From Candidatus Zhuqueibacterota bacterium (GTDB taxonomy: Bacteria > BS750m-G25), in NCBI GenBank assembly GCA_016783505.1, contig JADHWK010000015.1:1-47560 (forward strand): a stretch of 47,560 nt of DNA, read 5' to 3'. Below the pieces are notes generated by a model. It worked only from the letters and a program-made list of their open reading frames with translations, did not search any database and was not told the DNA's origin. The position numbers and the translations under genes were made by a program. Positions 17,160 through 26,392 of the stretch are shown here, piece after piece (the stretch's first letter is position 1; the number at the start of each line of letters is the position of its first letter).

Positions 17160-17471
17160 ATGATTAAAGATTTCTTTCTTGGATTTATCAGAATTCACAT
17201 CCTTTTTCATGCTTCTCAGGCCCCCGTTTATGGTGCCGAGCTGACTAGAGAGTTGGCCCGGCACGGTTACAATATAAGCCCGGGTACCCTCTATCCTGTT
17301 CTTCACTCTCTCGAAGAACAGGGCTTATTACGCACTTATGGGGAGGTAGTTGAGGGGAAGGTACGAAAATATTATGCGATTACCAGAAGGGGTCGGGAGG
17401 CCTTAACTGAGGCCCGAAAGAAGATCAAGGAATTGGTGGATGAAGTAATGGTAAATGAGAACGACAAATAA
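17160..17471 (+). CDS. PadR-family transcriptional regulator
   Basis: 103 residues, the size of the minimal PadR-s2 group. The winged helix is visible as PVYGAELTRELARHGYNISPGTLYP, then VLHSLEEQGLLRTYGEVVEGKVRKYYAIT and RRGREAL, which are recognition helix, wing and C-terminal helix motifs of the family. It probably represses its own operon through the dyad over the promoter. The genes that follow by 17 bp encode a membrane polyferredoxin and an MFS transporter. The inducing ligand is unknown. Confidence 0.92.
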   Translation: MIKDFFLGFIRIHILFHASQAPVYGAELTRELARHGYNISPGTLYPVLHSLEEQGLLRTYGEVVEGKVRKYYAITRRGREALTEARKKIKELVDEVMVNENDK

Positions 17472-17488
17472 GAGAAAGAAGGAGCTTA

Positions 17489-18880
17489 ATGAACATAGAT
17501 TTATTTCGTATCTCCTGGTTAAAGGCATTGTACAGAAGCCGGTGGTTTCCGCTTCTGCCGCAGATATTTACATTCATCTGTTTCATATTTTTAGTATACG
17601 GCGGATTGGGTGTAACTACAAATGATATGAATTTCGCCAAGACCTTACGAAACACAAATCTATCCAACCTGATCGTCTGGTCTTACTGGTGGCCGGTGAT
17701 TATCATTGTCGCTGTCCTTGCCGGGAGACACTGGTGCACAATATGTCCAATGGAGTTGGTCACAAGCCTTATGGGAAAAGTGGGGTTAAAACGCAAACCG
17801 GGACGTTTCTTAAAATCCGGTTGGGTTATGACACTGTTTTTCGGCACAATCTTGCTTCTCGGAATCCATACATTCGCAATACATCGCATTCCAGAACGGA
17901 TGGCTATCTACATGTTAACTTTGTTCGGTATTTCTATCTTCGCCGGATTGATCTGGGAGAAAAGGACCTTTTGCACCCATATCTGTCCAGTAGGGCATCT
18001 ACTGGGACTCTATTCACTTTTATCTTTTATTGAATGGCGGGTAAAGAGTCAAAAAACCTGTGTTGAATGTAAAACCAAGGATTGTGTCGCCAAGGGGCGA
18101 CACTATAATCTCACGGCAAGGTCCTGCACATCAAATCTTTACCCCGCCAAAATTAAGGATAATAGGAAATGCATTCTATGTGCACAATGTCTCACATTAT
18201 GCCCGAAGGATAACCTTACTCTTCGGCTGCGAAGACCGCTCTCAGATTTCTTCTCAGATTTGAAACTCTCAACTGCCGAGATTGGCTTCATTGTGATAAT
18301 CAGTGGATTTGTGGTTTACGAAATACTTTCTGAGGGGGATGTCAACAAAGCATTGCTTCTCGCTTTTCCTGTCACTATAACCAATTTGCTTGGAATTACT
18401 GGAATCTGGACTGGAACCATAAATGCTATCATTCTCTTTATAATATTTCCCTTCCTGTTCCTTGTCATTTTCAGCAGTCTACGAAAGACAATCAGCGGTG
18501 AAAAGTTCAAGGACTCTATGACAGCAATCGCTTTGGCTGTGCTGCCGGTGATGGGTGGTATGCACCTTTTAAAAGCACTACTTAAAACCATCTCTCGCAT
18601 TCCCTATTGGACTTACGCCTTTAACGACACCCAGGGAATCGAGACAGCCGAAGCGCTTATTGATGGCACACTTCACCTTGATGAAGCGATTCCGCAAACC
18701 ATCAATCCGTTTTTGACCGGAATAGCTGTATTACTACCCATTGTAGGATTTGGTTTATCCGCATGGGTTATTACGGGTCGTAAAAAGGAATCCCTTTCTA
18801 TGAGAGCGATTACCATGGCGGCTGCTCTTTTTTATTCCGGATTATTTGAAGTGAGCATAATTGTTTGGTGGTTGATATGA
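17489..18880 (+). CDS. Membrane-bound polyferredoxin (NosR/NapH-like 4Fe-4S protein)
   Basis: 463 residues with about ten hydrophobic segments, so an inner-membrane protein. The cysteine motifs are HWCTICPMEL (residue ~84) and TFCTHICPVGHLLG (~160), the loop motifs of NosR/NapH/CcoG-like proteins. They are followed by CVECKTKDCVAKG (~190) and CILCAQCLTLCPKDN (~228), which resemble a ferredoxin pair with one site spaced unusually. Relatives carry electrons across or along the membrane to periplasmic reductases. No reductase is encoded nearby. AAGGAG precedes the start, and the stop overlaps the MFS gene (ATGA). The electron partner is unknown. Confidence 0.85.
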   Translation: MNIDLFRISWLKALYRSRWFPLLPQIFTFICFIFLVYGGLGVTTNDMNFAKTLRNTNLSNLIVWSYWWPVIIIVAVLAGRHWCTICPMELVTSLMGKVGLKRKPGRFLKSGWVMTLFFGTILLLGIHTFAIHRIPERMAIYMLTLFGISIFAGLIWEKRTFCTHICPVGHLLGLYSLLSFIEWRVKSQKTCVECKTKDCVAKGRHYNLTARSCTSNLYPAKIKDNRKCILCAQCLTLCPKDNLTLRLRRPLSDFFSDLKLSTAEIGFIVIISGFVVYEILSEGDVNKALLLAFPVTITNLLGITGIWTGTINAIILFIIFPFLFLVIFSSLRKTISGEKFKDSMTAIALAVLPVMGGMHLLKALLKTISRIPYWTYAFNDTQGIETAEALIDGTLHLDEAIPQTINPFLTGIAVLLPIVGFGLSAWVITGRKKESLSMRAITMAAALFYSGLFEVSIIVWWLI

Positions 18881-20079
18881 ATTGTCCTTCCATCCCAGAC
18901 GGAACCGAGAACACAGCCGTAAAGGGAATAACGAAGAATGTGCTGGCCTTGGGCGTGGTGAGTTTGCTGACGGACGTAAGTTCGGAGATGTTTTATCCGC
19001 TTTTACCTATTTTTCTGACCACCATGCTCGGTGCCAGTGTTGGGTTTGTGGGGGTAGTGGAGGGGATAGCCGAAAGCACGTCGAGTCTTCTGAAACTATT
19101 CTCGGGCTGGTTCTCGGATCGCATGGGCAAACGCAAGCTTTTGGTGTTTGGCGGGTATACGTTGTCCTCCCTGACCCGGCCGGTGATCGCCGTGGCAGCG
19201 GCGGGATGGCACGTGCTGTTGGCCCGCTTTGTAGACCGAGTGGGCAAGGGGGTAAGAACCTCCCCCAGGGATGCCCTGATCGCCGATTCCACCCCCAAAG
19301 GATACCTGGGCAAGTCGTTCGGTTTTCACCGGGCTATGGATCACACCGGGGCGGTGATCGGACCCCTGCTGGCCTTCCTCATCCTCAAGTTATCGGTTGA
19401 AAATTACCGCCTGGTCTTCTGGCTGGCGGCGATTCCAGCCGTTATGAGTGTATTCACACTGATCCTTTTCGTGTCTGAACGTTCCCCCCGCCCCGGGAAT
19501 GTGGGTAAAGCGACACTTACCTTGAAACCCTTCAGCCGCACCTTCAAGGCCTTTTTGCTGGTGGTGGCTCTTTTCACCCTGGGAAATTCGAGCGATGCTT
19601 TTCTGATCTTGCGGGCACGCAGCCTGGGGGTACCGGTGGGACTGATTCCCATCCTATGGGTAATGCTCCATGTGGTGAAGACGGCCAGCTCGGTTCCCGG
19701 GGGAAGCTGGTCGGATAGGGTAGGGAGGAAGAGGGTTATCGTCACCGGCTGGGCGGTCTATGCCCTCATTTATTTGGGTCTTGCCATTGCCTCCAAGGCA
19801 ATCCATGTCTGGATATTATTTGCCTTATATGGTATTTATTTTGGGTTGACTGAAGGGACCGAGAAGGCACTGGTAGCCGACCTGGTCCCTGTAGAACTGA
19901 GGGGAACAGCATATGGGGTTTACCATTTTGCCGTGGGCGTAATGGCCCTCCCGGCAAGCGTCCTTATGGGGGTTTTATGGGACTGGATCGGACCGGCCGG
20001 GGCCTTTTGCTTCGGGGCCGGGCTGGCGCTTTTAGCCTCGGCGGCTTTTCTCGCCCTGGTCCGGATAATAAACCACTGA
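18877..20079 (+). CDS. Major facilitator superfamily transporter
   Basis: 400 residues from the ATG at 18877; an in-frame TTG at 18865 would overlap the upstream gene further. About twelve transmembrane segments are present. The loop 2-3 motif A reads GWFSDRMGKRKLLVFGGY, and a second copy between segments 8 and 9 reads GSWSDRVGRKRVIVTGW. This duplicated motif A is standard for MFS drug or metabolite exporters. Its four-base overlap with the polyferredoxin gene makes it the third gene of the padR operon, an arrangement often seen with efflux pumps. The substrate cannot be predicted. Confidence 0.9.
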   Translation: MNCPSIPDGTENTAVKGITKNVLALGVVSLLTDVSSEMFYPLLPIFLTTMLGASVGFVGVVEGIAESTSSLLKLFSGWFSDRMGKRKLLVFGGYTLSSLTRPVIAVAAAGWHVLLARFVDRVGKGVRTSPRDALIADSTPKGYLGKSFGFHRAMDHTGAVIGPLLAFLILKLSVENYRLVFWLAAIPAVMSVFTLILFVSERSPRPGNVGKATLTLKPFSRTFKAFLLVVALFTLGNSSDAFLILRARSLGVPVGLIPILWVMLHVVKTASSVPGGSWSDRVGRKRVIVTGWAVYALIYLGLAIASKAIHVWILFALYGIYFGLTEGTEKALVADLVPVELRGTAYGVYHFAVGVMALPASVLMGVLWDWIGPAGAFCFGAGLALLASAAFLALVRIINH

Positions 20080-20112
20080 GCGGATGTATGATATACCTTT
20101 TTCACAGAATGT

Positions 20113-20147
20113 AGGTTGGACTTTTCAGTCCGACTAAATTTTTTATA
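20113..20147 (+). terminator. Possible terminator of the padR operon
   Basis: A 7-bp stem with one G-T pair (GTTGGAC / GTCCGAC) around TTTTCA, followed after TAAA by ATTTTTTATAAATTTT. It lies 34 bases after the MFS stop codon. The stem is short, so the call is moderate. Confidence 0.5.
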
Positions 20148-20624
20148 AATTTTACCCAATATTTGGAATTTAACTCTTAAGCAGTACACGAATCAGTCGG
20201 GCGCCTGACCGACCTGACTAACCTGACTGAGCTGACCGAAAACCAATGAATTAGTTGCATATATTCCTTATTTTAGTACCTACGATTAAAATCGTGGGTT
20301 TTTAGTGTTATGTAGTTCGTCTTCGATGCGGCTGTAGAAGTTTTCCACCGATACGTTGAAGCGGAACAGGAGCTACAGGGATAGGGGTTGTGGGTGGCTT
20401 GTAAGCTTTTTTCGATGGATTAGATAATGAATAATTATGTATTTGAGCTATGACGATGTATTCACCCTTAGGGGAGGGGGCGGCGAATACATTTCTAAGG
20501 TCAAGAACAAATCGTCTTTGGCCTTTTTTGTTCTATGCTTAAGGATTAAAAAAAGGTTGATTATTATTAACATATATATTATCTTTACAGTAAACTGTCA
20601 CAAAACAAGAAAGGAAAAATATTT
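20148..20624. other. Long spacer upstream of purL with dispersed repeats and a possible promoter
   Basis: No convincing gene. It contains a clear copy of the GGCGCC repeat (20193-20212), followed by a tandem-like run of ACCTGACT/AACCTGACTGA units. A hairpin CCTACGATT-AA-AATCGTGGG lies at about 20278-20297. A weak inverted repeat AGAACAAA / TTTGTTCT lies near 20505-20532. A possible promoter before purL is TTGATT at about 20556 with TTATCT 16 bases later, and ACAGT-AA-ACTGT lies at 20587-20598. The promoter and last palindrome are weak suggestions. Confidence 0.4.
20193..20212. repeat. Dispersed GGCGCC-type intergenic repeat, strong copy
   Basis: TCAGTCGGGCGCCTGACCGA is the exact reverse complement of the copy at 39293-39312, apart from its own near-palindromic symmetry. 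It is followed by short GACCTGACTAACCTGACTGA-like repeats. Confidence 0.75.
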
Positions 20625-22853
20625 ATGACTGAACCTGAAGTGACCGATGAATTGGCCGAAGAACACGGCCTCACGGAAGAGGAATTCGAAAAAATCAAAA
20701 AGATCCTCGGTCGGATTCCTACCTATACTGAGTTAGGTATCTTCTCAGTAATGTGGTCTGAGCACGCCAGCTACAAAAGTTCGCTTCTGGAACTGAAGAA
20801 ACTGCCCCGGGAGGGGGGAAGCCTGCTGGTCTCCGCCGGGTCGGAGAATGCGGGGTTAGTGGACATCGGGGAGGGTCTGGCGGTGAGCTTCAAGATAGAG
20901 AGCCACAACCATCCCTCGGCGGTGGAACCCTATCAGGGTGCCGCTACCGGAGTGGGGGGCATCCTGCGGGACATATTCACCATGGGAGCCAGACCCATCG
21001 CCTGTCTGGATTCCCTTCGGTTCGGAGAGCTCACCAACGACCGGCAGAAGTATCTCTTTCGCCAGGTTGTCAAGGGAATCGGGGATTACGGCAACTGCTT
21101 CGGCGTTCCCACCGTGGCCGGGGAGGTCTATTTTGAGGATGTCTACGCCGGCAATCCCCTGGTGAACGCCATGGCCGTAGGGGTGGTCAAATATGAAAAT
21201 GTGGCCCGGGCAGCGGCTGAGGGTGAGGGCAACCCGGTATTGATCGTAGGGTCATCCACTGGACGGGACGGCATCCATGGGACCACATTCGCATCGGAAG
21301 AACTGAGCGAAAAATCAGAAGAACGTCGTCCCCAAGTTCAGGTAGGGGATCCATTTGCCGAAAAACTCCTTTTAGAAGCGACCTTAGAATTGGTGAAACA
21401 GGATTTTCTGATAGGAATTCAGGACATGGGAGCCGCCGGACTCACCTGCTCCACCACCGAGATGGCCGCCCGGGGAAACTGTGGAATGGAGATCGAATTG
21501 ACCAAGGTCCCCCTGAGGGAAGGGGAAATGACTCCCTACGAAATCATGCTCTCGGAATCCCAGGAAAGGATGTTGGTGGTAGTCAAAAAGGGATACGAAA
21601 GCATGGTGAAGGAAATCTTTAAGAAATGGGACCTGAACTCTGAGGTCATCGGTCATGTCACTGGCGATGGGCGGCTGCGGGTGCGAAATCACGGGGAGGT
21701 GGTGGCTGAAGTGCCGGTGAAGAACCTGGTTCTGGGCGGAACGCCTGTCTATCAGCGCCCCCGGCGTAAGCCTAAATATTTGGCCGAGTTGCGTAGTTTT
21801 AAACCGGCATCTTTGGCTGCTCCCAAAAACCTTAATAAGGTTTTGCTTACCCTGTTGGCATCACCGAGTTTGGCCAACAAGGCATGGGTTACCGAACAAT
21901 ACGATACCTCTGTGCGCACAAATACGGTTCAGGGACCGGGGGCGGATGCGGCTGTCATCCGTCTCAAGGGTACTGATAAGGCTCTGGTGATGAAAACCGA
22001 CGGCAATGGTAGGTATGTATATCTTAATCCCAGGCGTGGGGCCCAGATTGCGGTGGCCGAGGCAGCCCGCAACGTGGTATGTGCCGGTGGAAGGCCAGTG
22101 GCCGTAACCAACTGCCTGAATTTCGGCAACCCCCAGAACCCGGAGATCTTCTGGCAATTTCAGGAAGCGGTGGCCGGTATGGGGGAGGCCTGCCGAAAGC
22201 TGGGGACCCCGGTGGCCAGCGGAAACGTCAGTTTCTACAACGAGGACCCCAACGGGGCTATCTACCCGACACCGGTAATCGGCATGCTGGGTCTGATAGA
22301 AGACCTGAACCATACCACCACGCCGCGGTTTAAAGAAAAGGGGAACCTCATCGCCCTCATCGGGAAGAACGGCCCCCACATCGGGGGAAGCGAATACCTG
22401 AAAAAAATCTTCGGCTTGGTCAGCGGCGATTGCCCTGATCTGGATCTGGATTTTGAAAGCCGGGTACAACGGGTCTGCCTTAAGGCCATCCGGTTGGGGA
22501 TCATCGCTTCGGCTCACGATTGCTCTGAGGGGGGTCTGGGGATTGCCCTGGCCGAATGCTGCATTCTGGGGGGGGGAAAAGCCATCGGGGCCCGGATTAC
22601 CCTACCCAAAGATGCTTCTGATCTGCGGCCGGATTTTCTCCTATTCAGTGAAACCCAGTCCCGGATTATCCTCTCCCTCAACGAAATCAACTGGGTTATT
22701 CTGGAAAAGATGGGCAAAGAGGCCGATATCCCCATCACCGTTATCGGTAGGGTGGGGGGCGACCGATTGATCATTAATGATTGGATTGATTTAACCCTGG
22801 AAAAAATGGATGATACCTACCGTTCCGCTATTAGAAAAATCATGGAACCTTAA
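20625..22853 (+). CDS. purL: Phosphoribosylformylglycinamidine synthase subunit PurL (small form)
   Basis: 742 residues, the size of the PurL that works with separate PurQ and PurS. It makes FGAM from FGAR, ATP and ammonia in purine synthesis. The N-terminal linker ([21 protein letters not shown]) leads to [11 protein letters not shown] and [13 protein letters not shown]. The ATP-binding AIRS domains show [36 protein letters not shown] and the second half [26 protein letters not shown] precedes the ATG at a workable distance. PurQ and PurS are not in this window, and no other purine gene adjoins it. Confidence 0.97.
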   Translation: MTEPEVTDELAEEHGLTEEEFEKIKKILGRIPTYTELGIFSVMWSEHASYKSSLLELKKLPREGGSLLVSAGSENAGLVDIGEGLAVSFKIESHNHPSAVEPYQGAATGVGGILRDIFTMGARPIACLDSLRFGELTNDRQKYLFRQVVKGIGDYGNCFGVPTVAGEVYFEDVYAGNPLVNAMAVGVVKYENVARAAAEGEGNPVLIVGSSTGRDGIHGTTFASEELSEKSEERRPQVQVGDPFAEKLLLEATLELVKQDFLIGIQDMGAAGLTCSTTEMAARGNCGMEIELTKVPLREGEMTPYEIMLSESQERMLVVVKKGYESMVKEIFKKWDLNSEVIGHVTGDGRLRVRNHGEVVAEVPVKNLVLGGTPVYQRPRRKPKYLAELRSFKPASLAAPKNLNKVLLTLLASPSLANKAWVTEQYDTSVRTNTVQGPGADAAVIRLKGTDKALVMKTDGNGRYVYLNPRRGAQIAVAEAARNVVCAGGRPVAVTNCLNFGNPQNPEIFWQFQEAVAGMGEACRKLGTPVASGNVSFYNEDPNGAIYPTPVIGMLGLIEDLNHTTTPRFKEKGNLIALIGKNGPHIGGSEYLKKIFGLVSGDCPDLDLDFESRVQRVCLKAIRLGIIASAHDCSEGGLGIALAECCILGGGKAIGARITLPKDASDLRPDFLLFSETQSRIILSLNEINWVILEKMGKEADIPITVIGRVGGDRLIINDWIDLTLEKMDDTYRSAIRKIMEP

Positions 22854-22962
22854 CGAACCCAATATGCTCTCGCCGTATCTTGCCAGCCCAACTGATTTTA
22901 TGGACGGGCCATCCGCCGTAGTTTGACTAAAAAATTACAAAAATTTTATATAGTGGATGTTT

Positions 22963-24717
22963 ATGCAGAAGAGAATGTTTTTCATAGTATCTTTTATTAT
23001 CTTGTCCCCCTGGGCTGAATGGGGAATGGGTTATGCGGCCCGGGGTGTTGGGGAAGAACCACTACTTTTTTCATCCCAGGAACTGGACAAAGGTCAACAT
23101 CCCCTTGATCAAGATACGGTGAAGACCAAACGCCCCAAATTGGACGAGGAGACTATCTTCCTGAAGGTTTATGAGGAACTGGACCGAGAAGGAGAGGGGG
23201 TAAACCGGGATAGTTTATTCGAAAGTATCTATGAAGAGTTGAAGAAAAAAGAAGGCTTCGTATCCCCATCCGAGGAGGGGGATGAAGAGCCGTTGGAAAT
23301 ACCCCCCGAGCAGATTGTGGCCGCCGGTGAGCAAATAAAATGGGATGGTGACTTCGTAGTTGAGCGGAGACAGGTTGTAAGCGGCAACGTCCGGGTATCC
23401 GGCGGGGATGCCCTTATTAGGGGGATAGTGGACGGCGGCATCACCGTCTGGGCCGGGGATATTGAGATCGGCCCTGCCTCGGTGATTGAAGGAAAAGTCC
23501 ACGGGTTCGGGGGGAGGATTCTTCTGTCTCCGCAGTCCAGAATTCGTTCGCGAATCTGGACCCTGGACCTGGAAGGGTTTACAGTAACTGGAAATCCGAG
23601 GGGGGAAAAACTAAAACTTCAGCTATCCCGGGCCAGAGAACAAGTCATCAGTTACCAAACCCTAAACCGTTTTTCGTGGCGATACACCAAGGTAGAAGGA
23701 TTTTACTTTCAAATTATGAGGAAGTGGCTGTCCACCCCACCTTTAAATATAAATCTTTTGGCAGAGGTGGGTTATGGACTGGCAATGGGGGATTATCGCT
23801 ACAGATTTGGTGCCGAGTATGTGGGATTATTGAAGCAAAGATTAATCATAGGCTTTGCCCATTATCGTGCCACCCGGACTGAGGACGAATGGATGATTAC
23901 CACCGGCGAAAACTCACTGGGGGCACTTTTCCTCAAAGAAGATTATCGGGATTATTATTTGAGCAAAGGGAATGAATTATCGCTAACCTATTCATGGCCC
24001 TCTGGGCCGGTGACTCGCCTGGAATACCGAGAAGAAAATCACGAGGGTATGGAGACAAAGGCCGAGTGGGCCCTTGGGGGTTCGGATAGGGCCTTTCGAC
24101 CCAATTTCATGGATTTCCTGGTTGATTCCTGCGTCTGCAAGCAGATTTATTTCTCTCAGGGGTTTTCCTATCCCCGAAAACCCCTATGGTACCGGCCCCG
24201 CATTACCCTTTTTGTGGAAAATGAATATGCTGGAATGGGGGGGACTTTTGATTATGACCGCCTTGTCCTTGGCCTCCAGGCTCGCCTGCCATTCTTTAAG
24301 GATTTTGCCCTGACCGGGCGATTCCGGGGGGGAACGACCACTGGGGACTCCCTTCCAAACCAGAAGAGGTTTTACTTAGGTGGGCCTGGCAGTCTTCGGG
24401 GGCATGCTATAAAAGCCTTTTCGGGGGATCGAATGTTCCTGTCCAACCTTGAATTTTCCTATAATGAAACCAGGTATTTGAAGGGTTTGTTGACCTTTGT
24501 CCTTTTTCTCGACATCGGGGCGACTTGGTCGCCCGTCGATTCAGAAGACAGGAAACTGGCCAATACCTTTAGCAATCTTTATTCTGATGATATCAGTATG
24601 AACGTAGGGTTTGGACTCGGTCCCCGTCGGCTGTCCTGGCGGCTCAACATAGCCCAGGACCCAAAAGCCGATGAAATCTCACCGGTTGTTACATTCAGGT
24701 TAAAAAAGGGGTTTTAA
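22963..24717 (+). CDS. Outer-membrane beta-barrel with bactofilin-like N-terminal domain
   Basis: 584 residues from the ATG at 22963; the ATG at 22957 is also possible. A signal peptide (MFFIVSFIILSPWAEWGMG) is followed by a very acidic linker. Residues ~115-200 form a beta-helical region like bactofilins (VVSGNVRVSGGDALIRGIVD, GDIEIGPASVIEGKVHGFGG). From ~225 it is a barrel. FSWRYTKVEGFYFQ resembles the NRVEGL strand of Omp85-like proteins, and NQKRFYLGGPGSLRGH resembles the loop-6 RG motif. The C-terminal residue is Phe, as in BAM-recognised beta-signals. The paralog at 28520 shares DEW-x-I, ENSL, FLKED and GSLRG. TTGACT and TATATA lie just upstream, suggesting a very short leader. The role is unknown. 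Confidence 0.75.
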   Translation: MQKRMFFIVSFIILSPWAEWGMGYAARGVGEEPLLFSSQELDKGQHPLDQDTVKTKRPKLDEETIFLKVYEELDREGEGVNRDSLFESIYEELKKKEGFVSPSEEGDEEPLEIPPEQIVAAGEQIKWDGDFVVERRQVVSGNVRVSGGDALIRGIVDGGITVWAGDIEIGPASVIEGKVHGFGGRILLSPQSRIRSRIWTLDLEGFTVTGNPRGEKLKLQLSRAREQVISYQTLNRFSWRYTKVEGFYFQIMRKWLSTPPLNINLLAEVGYGLAMGDYRYRFGAEYVGLLKQRLIIGFAHYRATRTEDEWMITTGENSLGALFLKEDYRDYYLSKGNELSLTYSWPSGPVTRLEYREENHEGMETKAEWALGGSDRAFRPNFMDFLVDSCVCKQIYFSQGFSYPRKPLWYRPRITLFVENEYAGMGGTFDYDRLVLGLQARLPFFKDFALTGRFRGGTTTGDSLPNQKRFYLGGPGSLRGHAIKAFSGDRMFLSNLEFSYNETRYLKGLLTFVLFLDIGATWSPVDSEDRKLANTFSNLYSDDISMNVGFGLGPRRLSWRLNIAQDPKADEISPVVTFRLKKGF

Positions 24718-24741
24718 CCATAAACTATTTTTTGATCCTGG

Positions 24742-24772
24742 TGACAACCTAAGACCCCATAAATTGTCTAAT
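24742..24772 (+). promoter_or_regulatory. Candidate ECF-type promoter before the sigma-factor gene
   Basis: TGACAACC (24742-24749) and TTGTCTAAT (24764-24772) loosely resemble the AAC-containing -35 and GTCTA-type -10 boxes that many ECF sigma factors use to autoregulate. There is no second copy in the window to support it. Confidence 0.25.
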
Positions 24773-24791
24773 TCAACAAGAGGGCGACGTA

Positions 24792-25367
24792 ATGACGGAC
24801 CAGGAATATGAACTGATCCTTCAAGCCCAGGAGGGGAATCTAAGGGCTTTTGAAGAGCTAGTAAAAAAATACGAGGGTAGGGTGATGAATCTGGCCTTTT
24901 CCCTGTTAAACAATCGTCAGGATGCTGAGGATATCTACCAGGAGACCTTCATGCGGGTGTTTAAACACCTCAAGTCATTCCGCTTTGAGAGCGACTTTTA
25001 CACCTGGGTCTACCGCATCGTTGCCAATCTATGCTTTAACCTCAGGAAACAGAGAAAACGATATACCACTTACTCGCTGGATGAGGAGTACGAAGACGGC
25101 CGCGATCTGTGGAAATTGGCACAGGTCGAATCCCCTAAAACTCCTGAGGAGGAAAGTTTAGATAACGAGCTTCGCCGCCAGATTGATGAGGCCATTGACC
25201 AATTGCCATCCCAACAGCGGACGGTGTTTGTTCTAAAGCATTATCACCAGCGAAAAATCAAGGAAATAGCTGATCTGGTTGGTATTACCGAAGGCACGGT
25301 GAAGCGGTATCTTTTTCGGGCCACCAATCGGCTAAGGGGGCTGTTGGAGCCCTACGCAATCGCATAA
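24792..25367 (+). CDS. ECF-type RNA polymerase sigma factor (RpoE-like)
   Basis: 191 residues. Region 2 spans ~20-90: YEGRVMNLAFSLLNNRQDAE, DIYQETFMRVFKHLKSF, TWVYRIVANLCFNLRKQRKR. Region 4 spans ~130-185: DEAIDQLPSQQRTVFVLKHY, then the helix-turn-helix KEIADLVGITEGTVKRYLFRA. No region 1.1 or 3 is present, which defines the ECF class. The gene 29 bp downstream encodes a zinc-finger membrane anti-sigma factor, its expected partner. The following envelope genes are likely targets, but this is inferred from gene order alone. Confidence 0.95.
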   Translation: MTDQEYELILQAQEGNLRAFEELVKKYEGRVMNLAFSLLNNRQDAEDIYQETFMRVFKHLKSFRFESDFYTWVYRIVANLCFNLRKQRKRYTTYSLDEEYEDGRDLWKLAQVESPKTPEEESLDNELRRQIDEAIDQLPSQQRTVFVLKHYHQRKIKEIADLVGITEGTVKRYLFRATNRLRGLLEPYAIA

Positions 25368-25396
25368 TAAGTTTCTATTTGTTAGTGGGGATTACC

Positions 25397-26368
25397 ATGA
25401 AAGATTGTCAAAAATATCGCCGGCTTTTACCCCTGTTTTTATACGGTGAATTAACCGCGAATGAGAAGAGGGGGCTACAAAATCATCTTCAAGGATGTCT
25501 GAACTGTCAGACCGCCTTGGAAAAGGAGAGGAAATTTCAGGCAATTCTCTCCCGTCGTCCCGTTCTTCAAGCTACCGAAAAATTGCTGGCCCAATCACGG
25601 GGCCGGTTGGTGGCCCGCCTGCGGCTTAAAAGACGAATGGCATTTGCTGAAAAGGTGAGGGAGATTCTGGATAGTGCTGGGGATTGGCTTATCGGTGCCC
25701 TGTTTTTACCCCGCTTCCAGCTTGCCGGGGCGGTGGCGCTTCTACTAGTGGGCTTCGGTGTCGGTTGGGTTATCTTCACACCGGGTGAAGGGGAAAGGTT
25801 ACCCTTTACAGGACCATTGCAGCTCACCGGTTTGGATGGGGAGCACCTCTTCATCGAACAACTGTTGAGTCAACCTCCCGAAGAAGACCTGGATCTTCAC
25901 ATCAACGACCTGGGGGGGGGATTGGTCCAGGTTAATCTGGAGGCCAGGAGGAATTACGCCATCCAAGGGGAGGTAACCGACGAATCCATCCGGAGGCTGT
26001 TGAGCTATGCCCTGGTTAAGAATGAAAATCCTGGGGTAAGATTGCGGACCCTCAAAGCCCTTCAGATGCAAAAAGAGCAACAGGACGTCCGGAAAGTCCT
26101 CATTTATTCCCTCCTCAATGACAAAAACGACGGCGTCCGCCTGCGGGCCATCAAGGCTCTCAGAAACTTACCCCTTGATGGGGAACTGCAAAATGCCTTT
26201 ATCAAGGTTCTGTTGGAGGACAAAAACTCCAGCATCCGCATCCTGGCCATCGAAGCCCTGAATCAGGTTAAAACCGAGGACATCAGGCCGGTGTTCCGGG
26301 TTGCCGCCCAACAGGACGAAAACGACTACGTCAAACTGCTGGCCAGAAACGCACTGATCCAGGAATAA
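25397..26368 (+). CDS. Membrane anti-sigma factor with zf-HC2 domain and HEAT repeats
   Basis: 323 residues from the ATG at 25397, which has GTGGGG upstream; the in-frame TTG at 25379 is unlikely. The N-terminal zinc-binding anti-sigma domain has Cys4, and His30-x3-Cys34-x2-Cys37 in NHLQGCLNC. A single transmembrane helix lies at about 108-127 (QLAGAVALLLVGFGVGWVIF). The exported part begins with a beta-rich stretch. It then has about four HEAT repeats from ~200 on (NPGVRLRTLKALQM, NDGVRLRAIKALRNL, NSSIRILAIEALNQV, NDYVKLLARNALIQ). The HEAT array outside the membrane is a plausible sensor surface. It probably holds the adjacent sigma factor inactive until an envelope signal releases it. Confidence 0.88.
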   Translation: MKDCQKYRRLLPLFLYGELTANEKRGLQNHLQGCLNCQTALEKERKFQAILSRRPVLQATEKLLAQSRGRLVARLRLKRRMAFAEKVREILDSAGDWLIGALFLPRFQLAGAVALLLVGFGVGWVIFTPGEGERLPFTGPLQLTGLDGEHLFIEQLLSQPPEEDLDLHINDLGGGLVQVNLEARRNYAIQGEVTDESIRRLLSYALVKNENPGVRLRTLKALQMQKEQQDVRKVLIYSLLNDKNDGVRLRAIKALRNLPLDGELQNAFIKVLLEDKNSSIRILAIEALNQVKTEDIRPVFRVAAQQDENDYVKLLARNALIQE

Positions 26369-26392
26369 CCCTTCCAAACGATGGAGGAAAGA

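Noticed and set aside
20437-20628. 63-codon frame ending in a four-base overlap with purL
   Set aside because: Its composition is low-complexity and AT-driven, it has no ribosome-binding site, it runs through a poor hairpin and promoter-like bases, and no family features are visible.
21861-22517. 218-codon antisense frame inside purL
   Set aside because: It lies wholly within an intact conserved gene and is explained by GC-rich codon usage; no recognisable domain.
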